Assembly: GCA_050247075.1 (NCBI GenBank)
Contig: JBFWUW010000008.1
Coordinates: 1 to 64,000 of the forward strand
Direction of reading: 5' to 3'
DNA length: 64,000 nucleotides
DNA from: JBFWUW01 sp050247075
GTDB taxonomy: Bacteria; Planctomycetota; Planctomycetia; Pirellulales; JBFWUW01
Shown here: positions 41,901 through 51,126 of the stretch, piece by piece
Layout of the letters: every line of letters starts with the position of its first letter
Numbering within the stretch: the first letter of the stretch is position 1
Notes under the pieces: generated by a model
Seen by the model: the letters and a program-made list of their open reading frames with translations, nothing else
Told to the model about the DNA's origin: nothing
Databases searched by the model: none
Made by a program: the position numbers and the translations under genes

Positions 41901-44900
41901 ATGAAATCCGTCGCGACTTGTCCCAGCCAGCAAGATTTGCAGCAACTGGCTCAAGGCTCTTTCCCCCTGGCGCAAGTGGAACAGCTTGCATTGCACCTGG
42001 AACAATGCGAAACGTGCGCGCAAACACTAGCTGGACTGCCGGTCGACGACACGCTGGTGGAAGTTCTTCGCCAACAAGCGGCCCGGCATAATCAACCGCT
42101 CGATCCGGCGCTGGCCAGCCTGACGCAGCGGTTGCGCGATCTGCGGCCCAACTCCGGCAGCACCAGCGAGACGATCGCGCCCGAGACCAATGTCGTCCTT
42201 AAGGCAGACCCGCCATCGGTTCAAAAGGCCGAGCAAGCGACGGAACAGTACGATTTTCTCTCGCCGCCCGAGCAACCCGACGAGATCGGCCGGTTGGGCC
42301 CGTATCGCGTTCTCAAAGTCCTGGGAAAAGGGGGCATGGGAATGGTCTTCAAGGCCGAAGACCCCCATCTGAGCCGCATGTGCGCGCTGAAGACCATGCT
42401 GCCCGCCATGGCCAGCCGGCCGGAGATGAAAAAGCGGTTCTTGCTGGAGGCCCGCGCCGCCGCCCAACTGGAACACGACAACATCATCCCCATCTACCAG
42501 GTGGCCGAGGACCGTGGCGTGCCGTACATCGCCATGCCGTTCCTCAAAGGGGCCTCGCTGGAAGACTACCTCAAACAGAAGCAAAAAGACCCCCAGAACC
42601 CGCTCTTGTCGGTGCCGCAAATCCTCAAATTGGCCCGCGAGATTGCCCGCGGGCTGGCCGCCGCCCACGACAAGGGGATGATCCACCGCGACATCAAGCC
42701 AGCCAACATTTGGCTGGACGGCTCGGCCGGCGGCCGGGTGAAAATCTTGGACTTTGGCCTGGCCCGGCTGACGCAAACGGCCGGCGAGCAAAACCTGACG
42801 CAGTCGGGGGCCATCATGGGCACCCCCAGTTACATGGCCCCGGAACAAGCCCGCGCGGAACAACTTGACGGGCGGGCCGACCTGTTCAGCCTGGGGGTAA
42901 TTTTATACCGCCTCTGCACGGGCGAACTCCCCTTCAAGGGAAGCGACCCGATCAGCACGCTGATGGCCCTGGCCACACACGACCCTGCTCCGCCCGCCAG
43001 CCTTAACCCGACGATTCCGGCAGCGCTGTCCGACTTAGTGATGCGCCTGCTGGCCAAGGACGCCGCGAGTAGAACCTCCTCGGCCGCCCAGGTGTTGAAG
43101 GAACTACAACAGGTGGCCGGCAACCTCCAAACCGCCGAGCCGCCAGCATCGGCGGTATCGTCGGCCTCCTTGACGGCATCCCCTTCCTCTCCGTCGTTGG
43201 CCGCGGCGACCATTGCTGCCGAAGAAAAGGCCGATTCGCGCGCGGCGACGTTGGCCCGAGACAGCATCGCGGGCGGCGTTCGCTTACGGCCGCCGTTCCA
43301 TCGCCGGCCAAGCGGAATTGCCGCAATGGCGGGCGGGCTCTTGGCCATCGTGGCCGGAATTGTCTTTTACCTGCAAACTCGAAACGGCACGATCAAGGTC
43401 GAAATCGACGATCCCCAGATCGAAGTCACCCTCAAGGGAACGGAACTCAAGTTCACGCAAGCCGACAGCCAGCCCATCACCATCAAGCCCAGCGAAGCCG
43501 GCCAGGAGCGGGTCTTCATCGTCCGCCGAGGGGACGACTTTGAATTCTCCACCGACAAGCTTGTGCTGAAAAAAGGGGACAAAGTCACCCTGAAGGTCGC
43601 GCTGCTGAACGGCATGGTGCGGGTAACAGCCAACAATGTGATGATTGGCGAGGGCGCATTGGGCGCGACGGAAGACGTTGCGTCGTCGAGCGTTGTGAAG
43701 GATTACGCCCTGGACTTCGATGGGAAATCGAATTGGGTGCGTATTCCCACGTTGTTCAGCGATGGCACGAAGCCCTTGACCTTAGAATGCTGGATGGACC
43801 CTCGGCAACTCAACGGAGATCGTCCAGCGCTTCGAATGGTGGGACAAAACCCCATCGGCATTCATATTGGCCAGACACACATCGTCTCGAATTGCTCGCA
43901 GAACGGGGCAGCGTTTGGCGTTCGATTCGCCACTTCACCGCGGAGCACCGGGCCGTATCATGCCGCGGTAGTCTGGGACGGCCAAGAATTGCGACTGTAC
44001 ATCGATGGCAAACGCTGTGGCGAATCGTATGACACCAAGGCCAAGCCGCACAGTCAACACATGACTTTACTGGGAGGAGCGCCGGCCCATCTGAACATAT
44101 TCTCTGAGGTCAAAGACTACTTCGATGGTACACTCGACGAAATCCGTTTCTCGCGCGTCGCCCGCTACACCGACGACTTCACGCCTGAAAAGCGTTTCAA
44201 GCCCGATGCCGACACGATGGCGCTGTACCACTGCGATGACGGTGATGGCGATATTCTAACAGATGCCTCGGGCAACGAGCACCACGGCAAGATCCACGGC
44301 GCGAAATTCGTCAAGGTAGGATCCAACTCCGTTGACTTGCTGGCGCTCGTCGATCCGTATCGCGATGCCGTGGCGGGCAGTTGGCGTTTCGACGCGGCCC
44401 ATCGGTTGCAACGCGGAGCGGCGAAGGCACCTGATGAATCCCGTCTGCAGATCCCCTATCTTCCGCCGGAAGAATACGATCTAAATCTGTCCATTGAAAA
44501 GGATGCAGCCGAAAGCAGTGCCTTCTGCATTGGGGCTGTTGGTGGCGGACGTCCGTTTTTGATCGTGCTGAATTGGGAGGGCTTTAACGGACTGCAATCC
44601 TTGGATGGCCTGCCCGCTAGGAATAATTCGGCCATGACGGAAGTCCCTGTTTTCGTCGGCAGCAAACCAACGGAGATTGAAGTCCGCGTCCGGCGCGGCG
44701 GTTTGACGGTCTTGGCCAACGGTCGCCAGGCGCTCCATTGGGATCAAGGCTTCGATCGCTTGCAAATGGAGCCGCACTGGCTTAACCCTAATCCCCGTGC
44801 CCTTTCCGTGGGTATGTTCCAGGGCAAGAGCGACTATCGCATCCGCGAAATGCGGCTGACGCCGCTCTCCGGGCCGGGCGAACTGTTGTATCCATCTCCG

Positions 44901-47900
44901 TCGGCCATCAAAACAGATGTGCGCGGCGAGCCGTCACCGGCCGAACCGGCACTGGCCATCGCCCCTTTCGACGCCGCCCAGGCCAAGGCCCATCAAGAAG
45001 CCTGGGCCAATTATCTGGGCGTGCCGGTGGAGTATACCAACAGTGTTGGCATGAAGTTCCGGCTGATCCCGCCGGGCGAATTCAACATGGGAAGCACTCC
45101 AGAAGAGGTCGATGCGGCTTTGAAGGCCGCGGGCCAAACTTTGTCGTGGTTTCGCGATAGCATTCTCAGTGAGAGCCCGAGGCACAAGGTGGTTCTCACG
45201 CGGCCGTTCTACCTGGGCATTTGCGAAGTGACGCAAGCGCAGTACGAGCAATTGGTGGCGAAGCATGTGTCAGCCTTTTCAGCCACGGGGGAAGAGAAGG
45301 TTGTCGTCGGTAATTTGGATACGCGAGATTTCCCGGTGGAGACGGTCAGTTGGAACGATGCCGTGGAGTTCTGCGTAAAGCTCAGTCAGCGCGAGCAACT
45401 GAATCCGTACTATACCCCGTCGGGTGAGACGTCTACGCTACGGACTGGGGCCGGCTACCGGCTGCCGAGCGAAGCGGAGTGGGAGTTTGCCTGCCGGGCA
45501 GGCACCACGACGCGCTTCTGCAGCGGCAACGGGGACGATGACCTGGCGCAGGTCGGCTGGTACGGGAACACCGCTGGGGGCAGAACCCACAACGTGGGAA
45601 CACTCCGGCCGAACCAGTTCGGTATATACGACATGCACAGCAACGTCTGGGAGTGGGTGCAGGATAGTTGGCAGAATGATTTTTTCGACATATTCTCGGA
45701 AAAGGCCGCGGTCGATCCGGCCAACACAACACTTGGCGATCTGCGCGTAGTCCGAGGAGGCGATTGGGGGGGCGCGGCGACTGGTAGTCGGTCGGCGCAT
45801 CGCCACGCCGACTCCAAGGGACGCCGTTGTAAGTTTTATGGCTTTCGGGTGTCGCTGCCAGTCGATGCCGTGAAAGCGGCGATCGCTGCGGGCCCGTCGC
45901 TGCCACCTCCGCCACTGACCGGTTCGTCGAGCGAAGCTCCTCCGCCGGCCATCGCCCCCTTCCACGCCGACCCAGCCGAGGCGCATCAAGAGGCCTGGGC
46001 CAACCACCTCGGCGTGCCGGTGGAGTTTACCAACAGCATCGGCATGAGGTTCCGGCTGATCCCTCCGGGTGAGTTCATGATGGGAAGTACTCCGGAGGAG
46101 ATCGAGGATGCGGTCAAGTTCACTCGCGGCGACCCGCACTGGCAACGATGCATCAGAAGCGAAGCTCCGCTGCACAAGGTCATCTTGTCGCAGCCAATAT
46201 ACCTCTCCGTGTTTGAAGTGACGCAAGGCCAGTTCCAGCAGGTGCTATCTCGAAATCCATCCCATTTTTGCGCGAATGGTCCCGGCAAAGAAGCGGTCGC
46301 TGGCATGGACGCGGCGAAACATCCGGTAGAATCAGTGAGTTGGCATGACGCCGCGGAGTTTTGCGCGAATTTGAGCCAGCAAGAAAAGCTCGCGACGTTT
46401 TATTCCCGGTCTGACAGTTACTGGACCATGTCGCCGGGGACCGGATACCGCTTGCCAACGGAGGCCGAATGGGAATTCGCTTGCCGCGCGGGAGCAACAA
46501 CCAGGGTTTGGAACGGCGACACGGATGACGGCTTGCCGTCAGTCGCATGGTTTAAGGCAAATAGCAGTGAGCGCACGCACGCGGTGGGTGAACTGGCCGC
46601 CAATCCGTTTGGCCTGTGCGACATGCACGGAAACGTCTGGGAATGGGTTCAAGACTCCTGGGATCCGGCGTACTACGCGCACTTCCAAGAAACGCCCGCC
46701 ATCGACCCCGTTGGTCCAACGTTTCTTGGCCCCAAGCACATGGCGCGTGGGGGCGGCTGGACCACGCTTGCATCGGGCTGCAGATCGGCTGATCGCTACG
46801 CACGAGACCCAGTCACCTTTAGCCATTACCTTGGCTTCAGGGTTGCTCTGTCGGTCGATGCGGTGCGGGATGTATTCAATGCCAACGAAAACAGCCATCG
46901 CACGAAATGGCAAGGCTGGCCAGCAGGGGCCCCCAAAACAGCCATCGCCCCCTTTGACAACGCCCAAGCCAAAGCTCATCAAGAGGCCTGGGCTAAATAT
47001 CTCGGTACGAGCGTCGAGACGACTAACAGCGTTGGCGCCAAGATGATCCTCATTCCGCCGGGTGAGTGCCTCACGGGTAGCAGCGACGAACAAATTGCCG
47101 CGGCTTTGAAGGCGGGGGAGGAACTCAATGTCGATGACGTGACAAAGAACCGCATCAAATATACCGAGCAGCCACAACGCAAGGCCGTTATCTCCAAGCC
47201 GTTCTTGATGACCGCTACCGAGGTCACGGTTGCGCAATTCCGGCGGTTCGTGGAAGCGAGCAAGTATGTCACCGAGGCGGAGCAATACGGCTTTGGCGAC
47301 TCGGAGAGTAAGGATGCGAACGATGGAATCGCCGATAGTCGACGACCAGTCACTTGGCAAACTCCTCACACCACCGGCACCGAGGAGGAGCTGCCTGTGC
47401 GGCAAGTCAGTTGGAACGACGCCGTGGCCTATTGCCAATGGCTTTCCGCTCAGGAAGGGCAGCGATATCGATTGCCGTCAACAGCAGAGTGGGAATACGC
47501 CTGCCGGGGTGGGCAATCGACGCAGTATTACTTTGGGGATGACCCCTCCGAATTGCCAAAATATGGTTGGCACCACCCTGGTTCGGGCAGGCAAGTGCAT
47601 CTGGTGGGCCAATTGCTGCCAAACCCATTTGGTCTGTTCGACATGCACGGTAATTTGCACGAGTGGTGCCAAGATGTGTTTGTCCAGAAAGAATACCCGG
47701 AGCCGACGACAAGGGATCCTAACGATTACCCCAATAAGGAACGTCGTGCCATTCGAGGAGGAAGTTACTACGGCAACGCTTTGGATTGCCGGATTGCTTC
47801 CGTAGCCGGTTCCTCCCCCTCGAAACGTTTTGGCTCTGGCGGCTTCCGCTATGTGCGAGAATTCGCCACCCCAGAGCAGTCGGCCGGCAACTTGCCAACA

Positions 47901-49982
47901 CAAGCGCCGGCCGGCGTGCCGAAGTCCGCCATCGCCCCCTTCAACGCGGCCCAAGCCAAGGCCCATCAAGAAGCCTGGGCCAAACATTTGGGCGTGCCGG
48001 TGGAGTATACCAACAGCCTGGGAATGAAGTACGTGCTGATTCCGCCGGGCCAGTTCACGATGGGGAGTACTCCGGAGGAGATGGCCAAGGCGCTTACCGC
48101 TGCCGGGGCGGACATGTTTTGGCACGACCGCATCAAGAGCGAGGCCCCGCGCCGCCGGCAAGACGTGTCCCAAGCGTTTTACCTGGGCATCCATGAAGTC
48201 ACGCAACGGCAGTTCGAAACGGTTGCCGGCCAAAATCCGTCGTACTTTTCGGCCAGTGGCGGGGGAAGCGCCGCCGTGTCAGGAAAGGACACCGGCAACC
48301 TGCCCGTCGATTCCGTGACTTGGAACGAGGCATTCAACTTTTGTGTCCAACTCAACAAGCGGGAAGGCTTGTTGAAAGGCACGCAGGCGTCACAAGTCCC
48401 CGCGGGCTATCGGCTTCCCTTGGAAGTTGAATGGGAATTCGCCTGTGGCGCGGGCACGGCCACGCGCTTTTGGCCGGGCGATGAGGAGCGGGAGTTGGCT
48501 TCGGCCGCCTGGTTCCACGCCAATCTGGCGGACGGTTCCAGGCCCGTCGGCGGACTGGCTGCCAATCCCTTTGGGCTGTTCGACATGCATGGCAATGTCA
48601 CCGAGTGGTGCCAGGACGTGTGGGTACCTCCAAATGGGGGCGACGTAAACTCCCTGGAGCGCTCGCGCGTCTTGCGCGGCGGTGGATTTCACAATATTAG
48701 CGCCTATTGCCGGACTTCCGCCCGCGATGGGCGGCTAATGAAAAACAGGCGCAACCACATCGGATTCCGAACCGCGCTCACGGTCGATGCCGTGCGGGCG
48801 GCACTAGTTGCCCAACAAGGCAGCCATCGCGTGGAACCTTCGGCCTGGACAGGTTGGCCGGAAGGCAGCCCGCCCCCCGCCATCGCCCCTTTCGACGCCG
48901 ACCAAGCCAAGGCCCATCAGGAGGCCTGGGCCAAACACCTGGGAGTGCCGGTGGAGATTACCAACAGTATTGGCATGAAATTCATGCTGATTCCACCGGG
49001 CGAATTCACGATGGGGAGCACAGCGGAGGAAATGGCGGATGCGATGCAAGCCGTTAAGCCAGCCGCGGATGTCAACAACAGCGACCACTGGCGGGTCTGC
49101 ATCGACAGCGAAGGGCCGATGCACAAAGTTGTCCTCACCAAACCTTTTTATCTGGCCACTCGCGAGGCCACCCAGGCGCAGTACAAACAATTGATGGAGG
49201 CAACTCCCTCCCATTTCTCGGCCAGCGGCCAGGGCCAGGCGGCCATCGCCGGAACCGATACCGCCACCTTTCCGGTGGAACAAGTCAGTTGGAACGACGC
49301 GGCGGAGTTCTGTGCCAGGCTGAGCCAACTCGAGGGCCTGCATCCGCGTTATTCCCGCACGGGCGACACGGTAACGATCCAGGCTGGAACCGGCTACCGC
49401 CTGCCAACCGAAGCGGAGTGGGAGTTCGCCTGCCGGGCCGGAACAACGGCCAGGCATTGGACGGGCGACCGTGTCGAAGATCTGGCTTTGGCTGGTTGGT
49501 TCGGTGCCAATGCCCAGGGAAGGACCCATGCGGTCGGCGAGTTGAAGGCCAATCCCCTGGGCCTGTTCGACATGCACGGCAACGTCTGGGAGTGGGTGGA
49601 GGACACGTTTCAGCCAGACTACTACCAGCAATTCGCCGGCCAGCCCGCTATCGATCCGCCCGGGTCGCAAACCGACGGCACGCAACGCATTGCGCGCGGG
49701 GGCGGCTGGCTTTACGTCGCGGCATGCTGCCGTTCCTCGAATCGCGAGGCATTCACCTCCACGTTTCGCTACAACGACCTGGGATTTCGGGTGGCTCTGT
49801 CCGTGGAAGAAGCTCGGCAAGCCATGGGCGGCCAACCCTCCGCCGGGCAGACATCACTGGCCGATCCGGTTGAGGAGGGCCAACCGGCACCGCCCGAAGG
49901 CCAGGGGGTGGAAACCAATCCGACGGGGCCAGCGGACGATCTCGACGATGATGATGACGATGACGATGACGATGACAACTAG
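41901..49982 (+). CDS. Giant Ser/Thr kinase with anti-sigma motif, LamG-like domain and five FGE-like modules
   Basis: The protein has 2,693 residues. The N-terminus has H32-x3-C36-x2-C39 (HLEQCETC), the pattern of zinc-binding anti-sigma domains. A Hanks-type kinase follows (about 131-400) with LGKGGMGMVF, HRD at 262-264 and DFG at 284-286, and all key residues are present. One membrane helix lies at about 473-493. The outer part holds a LamG-like domain (about 599-790, with YALDFDGKSNWVRIP), a second beta-rich domain to 1010, and five FGE-sulfatase-type modules beginning near residues 1019, 1350, 1681, 2010 and 2327. All five lack the first FGE catalytic cysteine (RGGSWxC position), and module 1 lacks both. 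The C-terminus is poly-Asp. It probably senses outside ligands and signals through the kinase and the neighbouring sigma factor; that is inference. Confidence 0.85.
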   Translation: MKSVATCPSQQDLQQLAQGSFPLAQVEQLALHLEQCETCAQTLAGLPVDDTLVEVLRQQAARHNQPLDPALASLTQRLRDLRPNSGSTSETIAPETNVVLKADPPSVQKAEQATEQYDFLSPPEQPDEIGRLGPYRVLKVLGKGGMGMVFKAEDPHLSRMCALKTMLPAMASRPEMKKRFLLEARAAAQLEHDNIIPIYQVAEDRGVPYIAMPFLKGASLEDYLKQKQKDPQNPLLSVPQILKLAREIARGLAAAHDKGMIHRDIKPANIWLDGSAGGRVKILDFGLARLTQTAGEQNLTQSGAIMGTPSYMAPEQARAEQLDGRADLFSLGVILYRLCTGELPFKGSDPISTLMALATHDPAPPASLNPTIPAALSDLVMRLLAKDAASRTSSAAQVLKELQQVAGNLQTAEPPASAVSSASLTASPSSPSLAAATIAAEEKADSRAATLARDSIAGGVRLRPPFHRRPSGIAAMAGGLLAIVAGIVFYLQTRNGTIKVEIDDPQIEVTLKGTELKFTQADSQPITIKPSEAGQERVFIVRRGDDFEFSTDKLVLKKGDKVTLKVALLNGMVRVTANNVMIGEGALGATEDVASSSVVKDYALDFDGKSNWVRIPTLFSDGTKPLTLECWMDPRQLNGDRPALRMVGQNPIGIHIGQTHIVSNCSQNGAAFGVRFATSPRSTGPYHAAVVWDGQELRLYIDGKRCGESYDTKAKPHSQHMTLLGGAPAHLNIFSEVKDYFDGTLDEIRFSRVARYTDDFTPEKRFKPDADTMALYHCDDGDGDILTDASGNEHHGKIHGAKFVKVGSNSVDLLALVDPYRDAVAGSWRFDAAHRLQRGAAKAPDESRLQIPYLPPEEYDLNLSIEKDAAESSAFCIGAVGGGRPFLIVLNWEGFNGLQSLDGLPARNNSAMTEVPVFVGSKPTEIEVRVRRGGLTVLANGRQALHWDQGFDRLQMEPHWLNPNPRALSVGMFQGKSDYRIREMRLTPLSGPGELLYPSPSAIKTDVRGEPSPAEPALAIAPFDAAQAKAHQEAWANYLGVPVEYTNSVGMKFRLIPPGEFNMGSTPEEVDAALKAAGQTLSWFRDSILSESPRHKVVLTRPFYLGICEVTQAQYEQLVAKHVSAFSATGEEKVVVGNLDTRDFPVETVSWNDAVEFCVKLSQREQLNPYYTPSGETSTLRTGAGYRLPSEAEWEFACRAGTTTRFCSGNGDDDLAQVGWYGNTAGGRTHNVGTLRPNQFGIYDMHSNVWEWVQDSWQNDFFDIFSEKAAVDPANTTLGDLRVVRGGDWGGAATGSRSAHRHADSKGRRCKFYGFRVSLPVDAVKAAIAAGPSLPPPPLTGSSSEAPPPAIAPFHADPAEAHQEAWANHLGVPVEFTNSIGMRFRLIPPGEFMMGSTPEEIEDAVKFTRGDPHWQRCIRSEAPLHKVILSQPIYLSVFEVTQGQFQQVLSRNPSHFCANGPGKEAVAGMDAAKHPVESVSWHDAAEFCANLSQQEKLATFYSRSDSYWTMSPGTGYRLPTEAEWEFACRAGATTRVWNGDTDDGLPSVAWFKANSSERTHAVGELAANPFGLCDMHGNVWEWVQDSWDPAYYAHFQETPAIDPVGPTFLGPKHMARGGGWTTLASGCRSADRYARDPVTFSHYLGFRVALSVDAVRDVFNANENSHRTKWQGWPAGAPKTAIAPFDNAQAKAHQEAWAKYLGTSVETTNSVGAKMILIPPGECLTGSSDEQIAAALKAGEELNVDDVTKNRIKYTEQPQRKAVISKPFLMTATEVTVAQFRRFVEASKYVTEAEQYGFGDSESKDANDGIADSRRPVTWQTPHTTGTEEELPVRQVSWNDAVAYCQWLSAQEGQRYRLPSTAEWEYACRGGQSTQYYFGDDPSELPKYGWHHPGSGRQVHLVGQLLPNPFGLFDMHGNLHEWCQDVFVQKEYPEPTTRDPNDYPNKERRAIRGGSYYGNALDCRIASVAGSSPSKRFGSGGFRYVREFATPEQSAGNLPTQAPAGVPKSAIAPFNAAQAKAHQEAWAKHLGVPVEYTNSLGMKYVLIPPGQFTMGSTPEEMAKALTAAGADMFWHDRIKSEAPRRRQDVSQAFYLGIHEVTQRQFETVAGQNPSYFSASGGGSAAVSGKDTGNLPVDSVTWNEAFNFCVQLNKREGLLKGTQASQVPAGYRLPLEVEWEFACGAGTATRFWPGDEERELASAAWFHANLADGSRPVGGLAANPFGLFDMHGNVTEWCQDVWVPPNGGDVNSLERSRVLRGGGFHNISAYCRTSARDGRLMKNRRNHIGFRTALTVDAVRAALVAQQGSHRVEPSAWTGWPEGSPPPAIAPFDADQAKAHQEAWAKHLGVPVEITNSIGMKFMLIPPGEFTMGSTAEEMADAMQAVKPAADVNNSDHWRVCIDSEGPMHKVVLTKPFYLATREATQAQYKQLMEATPSHFSASGQGQAAIAGTDTATFPVEQVSWNDAAEFCARLSQLEGLHPRYSRTGDTVTIQAGTGYRLPTEAEWEFACRAGTTARHWTGDRVEDLALAGWFGANAQGRTHAVGELKANPLGLFDMHGNVWEWVEDTFQPDYYQQFAGQPAIDPPGSQTDGTQRIARGGGWLYVAACCRSSNREAFTSTFRYNDLGFRVALSVEEARQAMGGQPSAGQTSLADPVEEGQPAPPEGQGVETNPTGPADDLDDDDDDDDDDDN
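44955..49830 (+). repeat. Five tandem FGE-like modules, about 330 residues each
   Basis: Each module begins with a near-identical linker (AIAPFDAAQAKAHQEAWA, then LGVPVE-TNS-G-K) at 44955, 45948, 46941, 47928 and 48879, that is, about every 985 bp. The modules share IPPGEF-MGST, YRLP-EAEWEFACRAGT, and NPFGL-DMHGNVWEW blocks. The linkers are more alike than the module cores, and module 3 is the most diverged (AKMILIPPGECLTGSSDEQI). Tandem duplication with later divergence explains the pattern. Confidence 0.9.
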
Positions 49983-50284
49983 CCGCGAGCAGAGGTCAGT
50001 CCCGTGGCATGGCCCGAGAGCGGCCTGCGGCTCACCCATCGGCGCGGCCACATGGCGCTGCCGACCGGCCAATTCCGCCTACGCCGTTCAGGACGCATGG
50101 GCCGCCGATACGTCTACCTTGGTGCTATATGCCTTCCGCGCCGAAATTAAGGGCGAAGCGCAAGCCCTCTCCGGCGGCGGCCATCATAGCAAGATACATC
50201 AGGGAGAATGGTTTCGAGCGGACGCCGCGGATACCGGCCCCTGAGCCGTTGCCGCTCGGTTGCCGCTTACGTTAAACTAAAACC
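49983..50284. other. Intergenic region after the giant kinase gene
   Basis: About 300 bases without a convincing gene. Open frames exist in all directions, as expected at this GC content, but none has a ribosome binding site or recognisable motifs. The Uma2-type gene begins at 50285. Confidence 0.45.
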
Positions 50285-50875
50285 ATGACCGCCGCGCAAA
50301 AACTTAACCTGGTCTCCGTCGAGGATTACCTGGCGGGCGAACTGACTTCGCCCGTCAAGCACGAGTACTTGGGCGGTGTGGTCTATGCCATGACGGGTGC
50401 GCGCAATGTCCATAATCTAATTGCGACCAACGCTACGGTCGGACTGGGAAGCCGCCTGCGGGGCGGCAAGTGCAAGGCCTACAATTCCGACACCAAGGTT
50501 CGCATTCGGCTGCCGGCCCAGTGGCGGTTTTACTACCCCGACGTGTCGGTGGTATGCCAGCCCAACCCGCCGGACGATTCGTTCCAAGATTCGCCCATCG
50601 CCATTTTTGAAGTCCTGTCGAAGTCCACGCGCCGCATCGACGAGGGGGAAAAAAAAGACTCCTACCTCACCATTCCCGCCCTCTGCGTCTACGCCTTGAT
50701 CGAGCAAGAGACGGCCGCCGTGGTGGTGCACCGCCGCACCGAGCAAGGTTTTATTCGCGAGGTCTACGAAGGCCCAGACGCCATCTTGCCGCTGCCGGAG
50801 ATTAAAACGGAATTGCCCCTGGCGGAAATCTACGACGGGGTAGCCTTCTCGCCCGAGCCGCAAGAAGAAGCATAG
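50285..50875 (+). CDS. Uma2-family (DUF820) putative endonuclease
   Basis: The 196-residue protein has the Uma2 pattern: SVEDYLAGELTSPVKHEYLG at the start, GGKCKAYNSDTKVRI, then YYPDVSVVC and a later IAIFEVLSKSTRRIDEGEK, which together form the PD-(D/E)xK-like site (Asp of PDV, Glu of FEV, Lys of K-D-S). The family is abundant in cyanobacteria and planctomycetes; its biological role is poorly known and nuclease activity is only predicted. The gene stands alone. Confidence 0.85.
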   Translation: MTAAQKLNLVSVEDYLAGELTSPVKHEYLGGVVYAMTGARNVHNLIATNATVGLGSRLRGGKCKAYNSDTKVRIRLPAQWRFYYPDVSVVCQPNPPDDSFQDSPIAIFEVLSKSTRRIDEGEKKDSYLTIPALCVYALIEQETAAVVVHRRTEQGFIREVYEGPDAILPLPEIKTELPLAEIYDGVAFSPEPQEEA

Positions 50876-51126
50876 CGCAGATGCATGCCGCATCGCGAAT
50901 TCCCGCGATAGGGCCTTGTGTGGGGCCGCCCGGGATAGCTGTTAGCGGAGAAGCAGTCAGCCGTCAGCTTGCACCAATTAGCCGTGGAAGGAACGGCGGG
51001 CGGCTGGGGCCGTTGCGAAGCGAATGGCCCAGCAAAGAGTCGCGCCCGCCTTCCGCCTTTCCTTCCCTGGCGGGTACGGGTCTAATCGACTTAGGCTCAT
51101 CACGCGACTCGTTACCAAGGATCATC
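50876..51126. other. Intergenic region before nhaA
   Basis: This 251-bp gap shows the words GTTAGCGGAGAAGC and AGTCAGCCGTCAGC (about 50941-50972), related to the inverted repeat at 39981-40043. AAGGA (51117-51121) is the nhaA ribosome binding site and fixes the ATG at 51127. An in-frame open stretch from 50881 lacks family similarity. Confidence 0.5.

Noticed and set aside
50009..50275. Small plus-strand frame (88 codons) between the kinase and Uma2 genes
   Set aside because: Pro/Arg-rich composition with no ribosome binding site or motif; probably a chance frame.
50881..51126. 82-residue N-terminal extension of NhaA
   Set aside because: The in-frame upstream stretch has no family similarity; AAGGA before 51127 and the family length fix the start.
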